Made by a program: the position numbers and the translations under genes. The notes below the pieces were generated by a model. The model was not told the origin of the DNA. It ran no database searches and saw nothing but the letters and a program-made list of their open reading frames with translations. Below, piece after piece: positions 36,624-45,777 of a DNA stretch of 64,000 bases (its first letter is position 1; each line of letters begins with the position of its first letter). The stretch is from Lactobacillus pasteurii DSM 23907 = CRBIP 24.76 (GTDB lineage Bacteria; Bacillota; Bacilli; Lactobacillales; Lactobacillaceae): assembly GCF_000297025.1 (NCBI RefSeq), contig NZ_CAKD01000001.1, positions 1 through 64,000 on the forward strand, written 5' to 3'.

Positions 36624-37274
36624 ATGAAAACAATTTACTTAGTTCGTCATGGACAAACCTATATCAATCGTTACAACAAAATGCAAGGCTGGTGTGATAC
36701 TCCCCTAACTCAAGACGGAATCAAGGGCGCTGAAGAAGCTGGTGAAAAATTGAAAAATATCGACTTCGATATTGCTATTTCCAGTGACTTGAAGAGAGCT
36801 AGCGACACCTGCGATTTGATTATTCAGCGCAATTGCAACCACGATATCTTGCAGCATATCGCAACGCCATTTTTCAGAGAACAACTATATGGCTACTTCG
36901 AAGGAATGGATACCGAAATGTCCTGGCGTATGATTGGCGGCCCTCATGGATATCCTGATCGTCATGAATTGTTAAGAAAAGAGCGTATCGATACTATCAA
37001 GGATTGGATCAAAGAAGCTGATCCATACCACGATGCGGAAAATGCACAAGAATACTGGGCTAGAGTCAACAAGGGCTTTGAAATGATCAAGCAAATGGAT
37101 GGAGCAGAAAAAATTCTATTAGTTTCGCATGGCTTCACTATCCGTAGCATTGTCGATCATTATGGCAAAGACATCGACATTAGCGACGGTCCAAGAAATG
37201 CCTCAATCACTACCTTAATCATGACTGATGATGGAGAAATAAAGGTTACTAGCTACAACAAGATGTCTGTATAA
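36624..37274 (+). CDS. Histidine phosphatase family protein (phosphoglycerate mutase-like)
   Basis: 216 residues. The phosphohistidine motif RHGQT (8-12) and the second histidine in LVSHGF (about 171-176) are present. The enzyme is a cytoplasmic phosphatase or mutase of undefined substrate, and a cofactor-dependent glycolytic mutase cannot be excluded. Start with AGAGG 8-10 bases upstream. Ends at a bidirectional hairpin. Confidence 0.85.
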   Translation: MKTIYLVRHGQTYINRYNKMQGWCDTPLTQDGIKGAEEAGEKLKNIDFDIAISSDLKRASDTCDLIIQRNCNHDILQHIATPFFREQLYGYFEGMDTEMSWRMIGGPHGYPDRHELLRKERIDTIKDWIKEADPYHDAENAQEYWARVNKGFEMIKQMDGAEKILLVSHGFTIRSIVDHYGKDIDISDGPRNASITTLIMTDDGEIKVTSYNKMSV

Positions 37275-37277
37275 AAA

Positions 37278-37318
37278 AATCCCAAAAGCTGCTATAATGC
37301 GGACTTTTGGGATTATTT
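37278..37318. terminator. Bidirectional terminator
   Basis: Stem AATCCCAAAAG/CTTTTGGGATT (37279-37289 with 37304-37314), flanked by an A run and a T run, between two converging genes. Confidence 0.88.
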
Positions 37319-38581
37319 TTATTCTAAAGCCTTATCTATGTAGAATTTGTCATCTTTTAGGCGAATCAAGACGTGTGCTTGATCTAGCTTGACTACTTTA
37401 GTCTTTTTCTTTGATTTATACTTGTAGCTTATCTGATAAGTCAGGTCTGAATAATTATTGCCAGCTGGCAGCAATTGAATAATCTTAACGCCAACTTGGC
37501 GCTTTTTGATTTTGGTAAACTTTTTCAACTTGTGCTTTAGCTGTTGATAAGTTTCATTATCTTTGCCTGAGATAAAATCATCTGCTTCTGGCTTTAGATA
37601 AGTTCTTCTTAACAAGGTATATGCGCTAGCACGATCAATCAGTCCTGGCCAAAGCGGGTTAACTACATAATCTCCCTCGACATCTTGGTAGACAGCATTT
37701 TTTTGATTGCCTTCAAAGTAATCCACATCTCCATAGTCGCTAGCAGTGTCATCGCTTTTGCTAAAGTCGCTTTCGATTTTTTTGGCTAAATCGCGCACTA
37801 AGAGCGAATTGATCTTTTCGCCGCCATACTCTGCTCTAACATATAGTTCCATCCCCCTGGTCAGTGGATAATTCTTAAATGAGGCTTGGCCATCTTTATT
37901 CAATTGCTTGACGTATTTGTCGTTGATATAAACTTTAGCCAAAGGAACGCTGCGGACAATGAAGGTGCCCGTTTTAATCTTCAAGTTGATCGTTTTGCCT
38001 GACCAAATGTTGGCTACAGAATCTGCCTTTAATTTTCGACCTGAGACTTTAGTTTCCACTAGCAAATGATATCGACCTGGGAAAACTAGCCCCAAATCTT
38101 GATAGTAATTTTGATCTCCGCCAAGCATTTGTCCATAGTCTTTGCCGTTGACCGTCAAATTTGAATTGGCATGATTGGTTTCAACTTGCGGGCGATAAAC
38201 TTTTATCCACAATTGATACTTGGGGAAAAGCAGAAAATGATTGCCATTTTCGACCAATTTGATTTGAGTTTGACTTTTTCCGTAATGCAAGTCATCTTTT
38301 AGTTGTGCAAAAGCCCGTGGATTATGCTTGAAATAGCTCTGCAAAGCCTGCAGACTCTTGGCATTAACCGTAATATCTGGATTTGATGGAGTCACATATG
38401 GGGATAAATCCTTAGCTGGATTGTCGACTGCCTCCAAAATTCGATTTATTTGGAAAGATTTTTGATAATAAATGCTCCCCCAAATGTAAAAACCTGCAAA
38501 AGCCAGCAATATACACAGGATTGTCCACAGGCCGCGATGAGGCTTGCGGGGCTTCTTAACTTTTTTGTCTTTCTTTTCCAT
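37319..38581 (-). CDS. TcaA-like single-pass membrane protein
   Basis: 420 residues. Basic cytoplasmic tail (1-17), one membrane helix (about 19-36), then a long outer region with TcaA/YvbJ-like beta repeats: IKTGTFIVRSVPLAKVYINDKYV and a central stretch of the same kind. The usual zinc ribbon at the N-terminus is absent. TcaA homologues sense or bind wall components, and a similar role here is an inference. Downstream of galU, with its own ribosome-binding site after a terminator. Confidence 0.78.
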   Translation of the reverse strand: MEKKDKKVKKPRKPHRGLWTILCILLAFAGFYIWGSIYYQKSFQINRILEAVDNPAKDLSPYVTPSNPDITVNAKSLQALQSYFKHNPRAFAQLKDDLHYGKSQTQIKLVENGNHFLLFPKYQLWIKVYRPQVETNHANSNLTVNGKDYGQMLGGDQNYYQDLGLVFPGRYHLLVETKVSGRKLKADSVANIWSGKTINLKIKTGTFIVRSVPLAKVYINDKYVKQLNKDGQASFKNYPLTRGMELYVRAEYGGEKINSLLVRDLAKKIESDFSKSDDTASDYGDVDYFEGNQKNAVYQDVEGDYVVNPLWPGLIDRASAYTLLRRTYLKPEADDFISGKDNETYQQLKHKLKKFTKIKKRQVGVKIIQLLPAGNNYSDLTYQISYKYKSKKKTKVVKLDQAHVLIRLKDDKFYIDKALE

Positions 38582-38601
38582 TATCCTATCCTACTAATAA
38601 A

Positions 38602-38628
38602 AATGACGAACCAAACTTGGTTCATCAT
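38602..38628 (-). terminator. galU terminator
   Basis: Stem GATGAACCAA/TTGGTTCGTC (38605-38626) followed by ATTTTTATT on the minus strand. It may allow some read-through into the TcaA-like gene. Confidence 0.7.
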
Positions 38629-38632
38629 CCCA

Positions 38633-39535
38633 TTATTTTTGCTTTTTTTGTCCTTCTTGTTCGAGTTTTTTGCCCAAATTGATGATGTATTGACGCAATT
38701 CGTCTCTAGTTTCTGGGTGCTGTAATCCATACTCAATTGAAGTTTCCAAATAGCCTTCCTTGTTACCGACGTCATGACGTTGACCAGTAAAGACATGGGC
38801 GAAAACTCGTTGAGTCTTGTTCAAGGAGTCAATGGCATCAGTCAATTGAATCTCGCCGCCACGGCCAGGCTTTTGATGTTCAAGAATATCAAAAATTTCT
38901 GGCGTGAGCAAATATCGCCCGATGATCGCTAAATCACTAGGTGCTTCTTCAACAGCTGGCTTTTCCACAAATGAGCGAACATTGTAAAGCTGATCATTGA
39001 TCTTGCCTTCTGGCTCAATGATTCCGTATTTTGAAACGTCCTCATGAGCAACTTTCATAACCGCAATGGCAGAAGCGTGAATTTCATTGTAGTCATCAAT
39101 CAATTGCTTGGTTAGCGGAACCTTGTCGTCCATCAAGTCATCACCAAGCATAACGACAAATGGTTCACCTGCCACGAAGCTGCGGGCACGATAGATCGCA
39201 TCCCCCAATCCCTTAGGATGTGGTTGACGAGTGTAGTACAAGTTAACCCCTAAATTAGTAATATCTTGCGTCAATTTCAATAATTCAAGCTTGCCGGTTG
39301 CTTTCAAATCCTGTTCAAGTTCTGGATTTGAGTCGAAATGATCTTCGATTGAGCGCTTAGCTTTACCGGTGACGATTAAGATATCCTCAATCCCAGAAGC
39401 CTTAGCCTCTTCAACGATAAATTGAATAGTTGGCTTATCGACGATTGGTACCATTTCCTTTGGCATGGCCTTAGTTGCTGGCAAAAATCTTGTTCCCAAA
39501 CCAGCAGCTGGAATAATAGCTTTTCTTACTTTCAT
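38633..39535 (-). CDS. galU: UTP-glucose-1-phosphate uridylyltransferase
   Basis: 300 residues. Makes UDP-glucose for wall polysaccharide and galactose use. Starts [21 protein letters not shown] (nucleotide-binding loop), then [11 protein letters not shown], and ends with a Lys/Gln-rich helix. Length and motifs are typical of GalU. Confidence 0.96.
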   Translation of the reverse strand: MKVRKAIIPAAGLGTRFLPATKAMPKEMVPIVDKPTIQFIVEEAKASGIEDILIVTGKAKRSIEDHFDSNPELEQDLKATGKLELLKLTQDITNLGVNLYYTRQPHPKGLGDAIYRARSFVAGEPFVVMLGDDLMDDKVPLTKQLIDDYNEIHASAIAVMKVAHEDVSKYGIIEPEGKINDQLYNVRSFVEKPAVEEAPSDLAIIGRYLLTPEIFDILEHQKPGRGGEIQLTDAIDSLNKTQRVFAHVFTGQRHDVGNKEGYLETSIEYGLQHPETRDELRQYIINLGKKLEQEGQKKQK

Positions 39536-39709
39536 ACAAATTCTCCGTTATCTAAGAAAAATGTCTACATCTACTATACTACATAATTGCAAGCTAATGC
39601 TTGAAAACGTTTTACAAAGCAAAATTTATTCCAAACTGATTTAAATCTATTATTTTTTATAAAATTGTCAAGATGTAATACAATATATATTAAGAGAGGA
39701 AGTGTTGCT

Positions 39710-40996
39710 ATGATTGATAATAAACCTAAAGCAATTAAAGCCTTTATTGCAGGAGTCAACTTGGATGATCCCAATTTTGACTACTATATGAATGAACTGG
39801 CTAACTTAGTCGAGGCTAACAATATGGAAGTCGTCGGCCAAGCTAGACAAAATCTTCAAACAATCGTTGCCGGAACTTATTTTGGCGTCGGCAAGATCAA
39901 CGAAATCAAAAATATGGCCCATGGCCTTAAGGCAAAAGTTTTGGTGCTCAATGATGAATTAACTCCCGTGCAAATTCGCAACCTTGAAAAATTGACCAAG
40001 CTGCGCGTAATTGATCGCACCGAATTAATTTTGGAAATTTTTGCTAGTCGGGCTAGAACTAAGCAAGCCAAATTGCAAGTTCAACTGGCTAGATTGCAAT
40101 ATGAATTGCCTCGCCTTCATCCATCTGAGAATAACCTGGACCAGCAAAGGGGCAGTGGCGGTTCAAGTAGCGGTGGTTTTGCCAACCGCGGGGCTGGTGA
40201 ATCCAAGCTTGAATTAAATCGCCGGACCATTGGCAAGCAAATTTCAGCTATCAAAAAGGAATTAAAAGCCGTCGCGGGTCAAGAAGAAATCAAGGCTAGC
40301 CGGCGCAATCAAAGTCTCTTGCCAAAAGTGGCACTAGTTGGTTACACCAACGCCGGCAAGTCAACCACGATGAATGGCCTGCTTAAGGCTTTCAGCGATC
40401 TTGATGATGACAAGCAAGTATTTGTCAAAAATATGCTTTTTGCCACACTAGACACTAGCGTAAGACGAATCGATATTGGCAATAACTTCAGCTTTATTCT
40501 ATCTGATACAGTCGGCTTTATTTCCAAGCTTCCACACAACTTAGTTGAATCCTTCAAGGCTACCTTGCAGGAAGCTAGGGATGCGGATCTATTAGTCAAT
40601 GTTGTCGACAGTTCCGATCCAAATATGTTGCAGATGATTCGCACCACGCAACAAGTTTTGGAAGAAATCGGCGCCGGCAACATTCCAATGATCACCGCCT
40701 ATAATAAGGCAGATTTGACTGATCGCAGTTATCCACAAATCGAAGGAAAAGATATCTTATATTCAGCCAACGACAAAAAATCCATCAAGATGCTAGCTGA
40801 TTTAATTAGTAAACAAGTTTTCAACAATTATGAAAAATTCAAGCTCAAGCTTCCACTAACTGATGGAAAGACCTTGGCCTATTTACATGAACATGCCCAT
40901 GTCATTGAGGAAAATTATCAAGATGATGGCATCTACCTAGTTGCACAAATTGCTCCTAGCGATCAAGCTAACTTCCAGAAATTTATCCTCAACTAA
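39710..40996 (+). CDS. hflX: Ribosome-associated GTPase HflX
   Basis: 428 residues. N-terminal HflX domain with a helical linker, then a GTPase with G1 GYTNAGKST (211-219), G3 DTVGF and G4 NKAD. The Gly/Ser-rich region QRGSGGSSSGGFANRGAGE precedes the GTPase. HflX splits stalled ribosomes under stress. Start ATG 39710 has GAGAGGAAG upstream; the frame begins 15 codons earlier without a good site. The CAP-domain gene follows after 18 bases. Confidence 0.95.
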   Translation: MIDNKPKAIKAFIAGVNLDDPNFDYYMNELANLVEANNMEVVGQARQNLQTIVAGTYFGVGKINEIKNMAHGLKAKVLVLNDELTPVQIRNLEKLTKLRVIDRTELILEIFASRARTKQAKLQVQLARLQYELPRLHPSENNLDQQRGSGGSSSGGFANRGAGESKLELNRRTIGKQISAIKKELKAVAGQEEIKASRRNQSLLPKVALVGYTNAGKSTTMNGLLKAFSDLDDDKQVFVKNMLFATLDTSVRRIDIGNNFSFILSDTVGFISKLPHNLVESFKATLQEARDADLLVNVVDSSDPNMLQMIRTTQQVLEEIGAGNIPMITAYNKADLTDRSYPQIEGKDILYSANDKKSIKMLADLISKQVFNNYEKFKLKLPLTDGKTLAYLHEHAHVIEENYQDDGIYLVAQIAPSDQANFQKFILN

Positions 40997-41014
40997 TCCA
41001 CAAAGGAAGAAACG

Positions 41015-42022
41015 ATGAAACTCAAATATTGCTTGATAGTTGCAAGCAGCCTCATCTTTTGCGCTTTGCCAAACAATCAAGTTCAAGCCGCAAAATACAG
41101 TCCTAGTGAAGCCAAACAAGTAAAGCAATTCCAGAAAGATTACGTAATGCTAGATCGAAGCATGATTTACGATCAAAGCAATCTTTATGAAATTAAGCCA
41201 AATTTTGCCAGTCCCTTCAATCCGGGCAGATTAAAAGACGCCTATGTTAAGACATCTATTGCCTATGTGAACTATTACCGGTCCTTATTTGGACTCAAGG
41301 CAGAAAATAATTTTGACGCTGATAATCTTGATGCCCAATTAGCAGCTAGCGCCTTAGCTAGCGTCAATGCCGAAGCTAATTTCAATGCACACGGCCTCAC
41401 TAATTATCACCGGCCAAAATATTTCCCCAAAAATGAATGGAGCAAGGCTCAAACTGCCAGTCTAGGCAATATCAATTTCCTCGACTCGCCTTCAGGAGCT
41501 ACGGCCGGAGAAATTGTGACTGACTTATTGCAAGATCGCAACAATATTTCCGGTACTGGCGACACTGGTCACCGCGCCTTGATCCTATCATCTAGAGCTA
41601 CGCGCATCGGAATTGGTGCAAGCTATGGCCAAAACGGGCGACTTTATTCCGTGCAAAATGGCATCTTTGCCGATGATATTTTGCGTAAAGCCACTAAAGA
41701 CGTGGTAACATATCCAGCCAAGACGCTTTTTGCCTATGAACTGCTTGATAAAACAACCCCTTGGTCGGCTTATTTTGCCAAGAAAACCATCTCATGCAAA
41801 CCTTCAGTCTATATTACCGACTTGACTACTGGCAAAAAGACCAAAGCAAAATATGTCAAAAACTACGGTCGCAGTTACTATGCTAGTGGCTACATCTCAG
41901 CTATTACTTTCAGCCCAAGCAGCAAACTAAAGCTAGTCAATACGCACAAATATCGCGTGCAAATTGGCAAAAGCTACAGCTACAGCTTCCGTTTGTTTAG
42001 ACAGAATAATTATCAACACTAA
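41015..42022 (+). CDS. Secreted CAP/SCP-domain protein
   Basis: 335 residues with a signal peptide (1-25, cleavage after VQA). The middle region matches a CAP domain: ALASVNAEANFNAHGLTNYHRP, GEIVTDLLQD, GHRALILSSRATRIGIG. The C-terminal 90 residues form a separate beta-rich part. Such proteins bind sterols or lipids or act on the wall elsewhere; here the role is unknown. Cotranscribed with hflX. Confidence 0.85.
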   Translation: MKLKYCLIVASSLIFCALPNNQVQAAKYSPSEAKQVKQFQKDYVMLDRSMIYDQSNLYEIKPNFASPFNPGRLKDAYVKTSIAYVNYYRSLFGLKAENNFDADNLDAQLAASALASVNAEANFNAHGLTNYHRPKYFPKNEWSKAQTASLGNINFLDSPSGATAGEIVTDLLQDRNNISGTGDTGHRALILSSRATRIGIGASYGQNGRLYSVQNGIFADDILRKATKDVVTYPAKTLFAYELLDKTTPWSAYFAKKTISCKPSVYITDLTTGKKTKAKYVKNYGRSYYASGYISAITFSPSSKLKLVNTHKYRVQIGKSYSYSFRLFRQNNYQH

Positions 42023-42023
42023 A

Positions 42024-42060
42024 AAGGCATTCCAGATCACAATGATTTGGAATGCCTTAT
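42024..42060. terminator. Bidirectional terminator
   Basis: Stem AAGGCATTCCAGATC/GATTTGGAATGCCTT (42024-42058) with T-runs on both sides, between the CAP and the NlpC/P60 genes. Confidence 0.85.
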
Positions 42061-42062
42061 TT

Positions 42063-42968
42063 TTATAAAATTCTTTTAGCAATAGTTGGGTAATAATATG
42101 AACTTAGCGTTTGCAAAACAACGCCTTGTTCTGGAGTTGCGGCATTTACATATTGATTGTTGCCAATATACAGAGCGACGTGATATGGAGCATTAGTTGA
42201 ACCCCAGAAGATCAAATCGCCTGGCTGCAACTCATTAATTGAAACTGTTTGGCCAACCTTGACTTGATCATAAGTCGTTCTAGGCAAGTTGATGCCGGCT
42301 GCTTTTTGGTAGACATATTGCACCAAGCTTGAGCAGTCAAAGGTATCTGGACCGTTTGCCCCCCAGGCATAGCTCTTGCCAACTTGTTCTTTAGCTAAAT
42401 TGATGATGCCTTGGACTGAATCAACCGATTGACTGACATTTTTGCTTTCTTTACTTTCTTTATTTAAAGTACTTGTGGCCACAGTCGCTACTTCCGCAGT
42501 CTTTTTTGTACTTGCCTTAGCAGTTTTGCTAGTCTTGGTTTCTTCTTTTTTATCAGTCTTGTCTGCTTTATCTGGAAGTTTGATTGTGACAGCTTCTTTA
42601 GCCTTGGTCAAAAGTGACTTAGACTTCTTTTCAGCTTTCAAATCACTAGCAGTCGATGCAATGTCGACAGTATAACGAGCTTGAATCCATTCGTTGTCAC
42701 CGACCATGTACCAAAGATTGCCGCTCTTATCTACGGCAGTCTTAACTACATTCCATTCGGTGCCATCTTTTGCCCGAAAGCCCATGAATCGACCATTTTG
42801 ATAATTAGTCCAAATTCTAACGCCATTACCTGGCAGATAGCTGATTTTGACGCGTTTGATCGCAGATTTATAAGTAGTGGCAGCCACCGGCTTTAAATTC
42901 GAGATTACGCTGGCTCCCGAAACTGTTAAAGCCGCTGCTGCACCAAGTTTGAATAACTTAAAGTTCAT
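42063..42968 (-). CDS. Secreted NlpC/P60 cell-wall endopeptidase with SH3-like domain (copy 1)
   Basis: 301 residues: signal peptide (about 1-28), an SH3/SLAP-like beta domain (about 35-105), a Lys/Thr/Ser-rich linker (about 110-185), and an NlpC/P60 domain with nucleophile Cys in FDCSSLV (about 210) and His in PYHVALY (about 263). It should cut peptidoglycan stem peptides outside the cell. Start MNFKLFKLG is preferred to a TTG eight codons earlier. One of three adjacent paralogues. Confidence 0.92.
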   Translation of the reverse strand: MNFKLFKLGAAAALTVSGASVISNLKPVAATTYKSAIKRVKISYLPGNGVRIWTNYQNGRFMGFRAKDGTEWNVVKTAVDKSGNLWYMVGDNEWIQARYTVDIASTASDLKAEKKSKSLLTKAKEAVTIKLPDKADKTDKKEETKTSKTAKASTKKTAEVATVATSTLNKESKESKNVSQSVDSVQGIINLAKEQVGKSYAWGANGPDTFDCSSLVQYVYQKAAGINLPRTTYDQVKVGQTVSINELQPGDLIFWGSTNAPYHVALYIGNNQYVNAATPEQGVVLQTLSSYYYPTIAKRIL

Positions 42969-43109
42969 TTTCTTATTCCCCTTTGGTAGCAAAAAAGCAA
43001 AACTATTGTAGCACTTTTTTATCTTCTATGTGATCAATATTATATTAACCCGGTCATATCTCAATTGTATTACATATTTGTAAATTTGTATTAAGAAATG
43101 TCTGCCAAA

Positions 43110-43142
43110 GAAAAAACAGACTAGAAAAATGTTCTAACCTGC
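43110..43142 (-). terminator. Terminator after NlpC/P60 copy 2
   Basis: Imperfect stem CAGGTTAGA/TCTAGTCTG (43117-43141) with a T run on the minus strand. Confidence 0.65.
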
Positions 43143-43173
43143 TTCTTTTTTATTTCTATTGATCGATGTAAGT

Positions 43174-43887
43174 TTAAAGTACACGCTTAGCTACTGATGG
43201 GTAGAAGTATGAGCTAAGTGATTGAATAACTACCCCTTGACCTGGAGTAGCTGCGTGGATGTACTTGCCACCACCTAAGTAAATACCTACGTGGTAAGGA
43301 GCGCTTGCTGAGCCCCAGAACAACAAGTCACCAGCTTGCAAGTTGTTCATTGATACGCTAGTACCTGACTTAACTTGTTGGTAAGTAGTTCTACCTAAGC
43401 TAATGCCAGCAGCATTCTTATATACGTATTGAACTAAACCTGAGCAGTCAAAGCCACCAGGGTTGGTTCCGCCCCAAACATAAGCTGAACCAAGTTGAGC
43501 CTTAGCTAAAGCAACAATACCCGCAGCTTCATCAGCAGCTTGAACAGACTTCTTAGACTTAACCTTCTTGTCAGGACTTACAGTATATTGGGCAAGAATC
43601 CATTGATTTTCGCCAATCTTGTACCAAGTTCTACCCTTGTCATCAACTTGGGTATCCATGACATTTTGAAGGCTGCCATGTTGAACGCGAATGCCAGTAA
43701 AATGACCGTGGTTGTAATTGTCCCAAACGTTAATTCCATAACCAGGAACATAGTTAATCTTTACTTGAGTAGTAGCTGCTTGTACATGTGAAGTAGTACT
43801 TGGCTTAACAGCATTGATTGCTGAAATTCCAGTGATCGTTAGAGCCGCAGCAGCAGTGGCCTTTACTAAATTGCTCTTAATATTCAA
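43174..43887 (-). CDS. Secreted NlpC/P60 cell-wall endopeptidase with SH3-like domain (copy 2)
   Basis: 237 residues. Signal peptide (about 1-28), one SH3-like domain (about 43-108), a short linker, and an NlpC/P60 domain with Cys about 146 (FDCSGLV) and His about 197 (PYHVGIY). The ending KRVL is shared with its two neighbours. Same likely activity as copy 1, but a much shorter linker. Confidence 0.92.
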   Translation of the reverse strand: MNIKSNLVKATAAAALTITGISAINAVKPSTTSHVQAATTQVKINYVPGYGINVWDNYNHGHFTGIRVQHGSLQNVMDTQVDDKGRTWYKIGENQWILAQYTVSPDKKVKSKKSVQAADEAAGIVALAKAQLGSAYVWGGTNPGGFDCSGLVQYVYKNAAGISLGRTTYQQVKSGTSVSMNNLQAGDLLFWGSASAPYHVGIYLGGGKYIHAATPGQGVVIQSLSSYFYPSVAKRVL

Positions 43888-44064
43888 AATTAATTTCTCC
43901 CTAAAAACTTAAGTTCATACGGTAGCAAAAACTAATAGTTTGGCTACAAATGATCAATATTTAGAATTTCTTAAATAACTTTACGAAATCTATATTACTA
44001 GGGACATATTACAATCGTGTTACAAAAATGATACCAGTAAGTAAAAAAGTATAGTCCAATCTGA

Positions 44065-44100
44065 AAAAGCCAGGCCTAGAACTTCTAAACCTGACTTTTC
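44065..44100 (-). terminator. Terminator after NlpC/P60 copy 3
   Basis: Long stem around 44068-44098 (AGTCAGGTTTAGAA with a G-U-rich partner) and a T run on the minus strand. Confidence 0.72.
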
Positions 44101-44132
44101 TTGTATGAGCTAATTAATTTTGAAAATCGATA

Positions 44133-44615
44133 TTAAAGCACGCGCTTAGCAGCTGATGGGTAGAAGTAGCCGCTCAAGCTTTGCTTAATTACGCCTTGGC
44201 CTGGAGTAGCAGCGTGAACATACTTGCCGCCGCCAACGTAAATACCTACGTGGTAAGGAGCTGATGGAGCACCCCAGAATAACAAGTCACCCTTCTTAAG
44301 GTTCTTCAATGAAACAGACTTGCCTTGGTAAACTTGTTGGTAAGTAGTTCTAGCTAAGTTAACGCCAGCAGCCTTACGGAAAACATATTGAACTAATCCT
44401 GAGCAGTCAAATGCGTAAGGACCAGTTGCACCATAAACATAAGGCTTGCCCACTTGAGCAGTTGCTAATTTAACCACATCATCTGCATCGTTATCGCTAG
44501 CAGCTTGAACAGTTTGGTTAGTTGAAGTAGGGTTAATAGCTTGGGTAGCGACAGCACCTACAAATAAGAATGATACAGCTGCAACAAGTTTAACTAAAGT
44601 ATGTCTAAAATTCAA
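44133..44615 (-). CDS. Secreted NlpC/P60 cell-wall endopeptidase, catalytic domain only (copy 3)
   Basis: 160 residues: signal peptide (about 1-38) and a bare NlpC/P60 domain with Cys71 (FDCSGLV), His122 (PYHVGIY) and His134. No SH3 domain is present. Most similar to copy 2 in the shared domain. Likely a D,L-endopeptidase of the wall. Confidence 0.92.
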   Translation of the reverse strand: MNFRHTLVKLVAAVSFLFVGAVATQAINPTSTNQTVQAASDNDADDVVKLATAQVGKPYVYGATGPYAFDCSGLVQYVFRKAAGVNLARTTYQQVYQGKSVSLKNLKKGDLLFWGAPSAPYHVGIYVGGGKYVHAATPGQGVIKQSLSGYFYPSAAKRVL

Positions 44616-44771
44616 AATTAATTCTCTCCTTTATCAAAGTCGTTTTTGACTTTTTACTTTCTCAAATCTTTCAACGGTTTATATAATACCCATTAAATGT
44701 TACACGTATGTTTCAAAGTAACTACTAACTGATTAAGAAAGGTTTCAATAAAGCGAGAATTATGCAATTTT

Positions 44772-45317
44772 TTATTTTTTTGTCAAAGTTTGAACCATTT
44801 GATCTAGCCAATTAGTAGTTGTCTGCCAATCATCGTTGACTAATATATGAGCAAATGGCTCTAGCTCCTTAGGCAAGGCATTTAGTTCCTTGCCACTGAG
44901 TCTTTGGTTGATTGTTTCAGGCTTGTCGCCACGCTCTAATAATCTTTCACGCAACTCTTCAATGGTTGAAGTTTTAACGTAAAGAAAATAGACCTGGTCT
45001 TTCAAGCGGTTAATGTAAGATTTAACTCCCTCAATATCAACAATTAAGGAAACCAAATCATGCTCAAGCCAAGCCTTATCTAAAGATTCTTGGCTTGATC
45101 CATATTGATAGGCCCCATAATGTACATGTTCAAAGAAATGGAGCTGAGCAAAAGTTTCATCATTTTCAAAATAGTAGCTATTTTCATCTTCGCCTGCTCG
45201 CTTTGGCCTAGTAGTGTGCGTGAGCACCCTAGGAATCGCAAAATTCTTGGTTAAATATTCTGAAATAGTTGTCTTTCCTGCACCACTTGGACCAGCAATT
45301 AAAATTATTTTCTTCAT
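44772..45317 (-). CDS. Guanylate kinase-like NMP kinase
   Basis: 181 residues. P-loop GPSGAGKT (9-16), THTTRPKRAGE (GMP-binding arginines) and the SxYxF-type loop are present. It could be a functional guanylate kinase, but lactobacilli commonly carry a second divergent copy, so I do not assign gmk. Monocistronic. Confidence 0.8.
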   Translation of the reverse strand: MKKIILIAGPSGAGKTTISEYLTKNFAIPRVLTHTTRPKRAGEDENSYYFENDETFAQLHFFEHVHYGAYQYGSSQESLDKAWLEHDLVSLIVDIEGVKSYINRLKDQVYFLYVKTSTIEELRERLLERGDKPETINQRLSGKELNALPKELEPFAHILVNDDWQTTTNWLDQMVQTLTKK

Positions 45318-45405
45318 ATTGAGCTTCTTCCCTTGTAAACTTGGTTACTTTATAATAACATTCTACTATTGAAGAACAAAGTTTAAGAAAGGAAGAACCT
45401 TCCAT

Positions 45406-45702
45406 ATGAAAAAAGCAGATGTTAAAGTTGGCGCCATTCTTACTGGTAAATCAGAAGAAGAACTTAAGAAGCCTTTCCAAGGTAAAGTAGAAAAGATTTA
45501 TGAAAATTCTGCTCTTCTATCTATCACTTCATATGATCCAATCGATGAAGCTTCAATCAGCGATTTAAATCATAAGATCGTGGTTAATTTCAAGAATTTG
45601 AAGGTTGGTCGCGTTGCTAAAAACAGCAAGGTAGCCTCAACTAACGAAGTTAAAGTTGAAAAAGTTAAGCCAACTATGCCAAAGACCGAAGAAGAAAAAT
45701 AA
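45406..45702 (+). CDS. Small DUF2187-like protein
   Basis: 98 residues. KVGAILTGKSEEELKKPFQGKVEKIYENSALLSI has a KOW-like turn and suggests DUF2187. Lys/Glu-rich tail (about 75-98). Function unknown; possibly nucleic-acid or ribosome associated. Preceded by AAAGGAAG and followed by a terminator. Confidence 0.72.
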   Translation: MKKADVKVGAILTGKSEEELKKPFQGKVEKIYENSALLSITSYDPIDEASISDLNHKIVVNFKNLKVGRVAKNSKVASTNEVKVEKVKPTMPKTEEEK

Positions 45703-45709
45703 AGAATTT

Positions 45710-45738
45710 ACGCCAGGAATTGCATTCCTGGTGTTTTT
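45710..45738 (+). terminator. Terminator after the DUF2187-like gene
   Basis: Stem CGCCAGGAAT/ATTCCTGGTG (45711-45733) with a run of seven T. Confidence 0.85.
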
Positions 45739-45777
45739 TTGCCTACAATTATAGGGATAGATTTTAGGAGAAGAATT

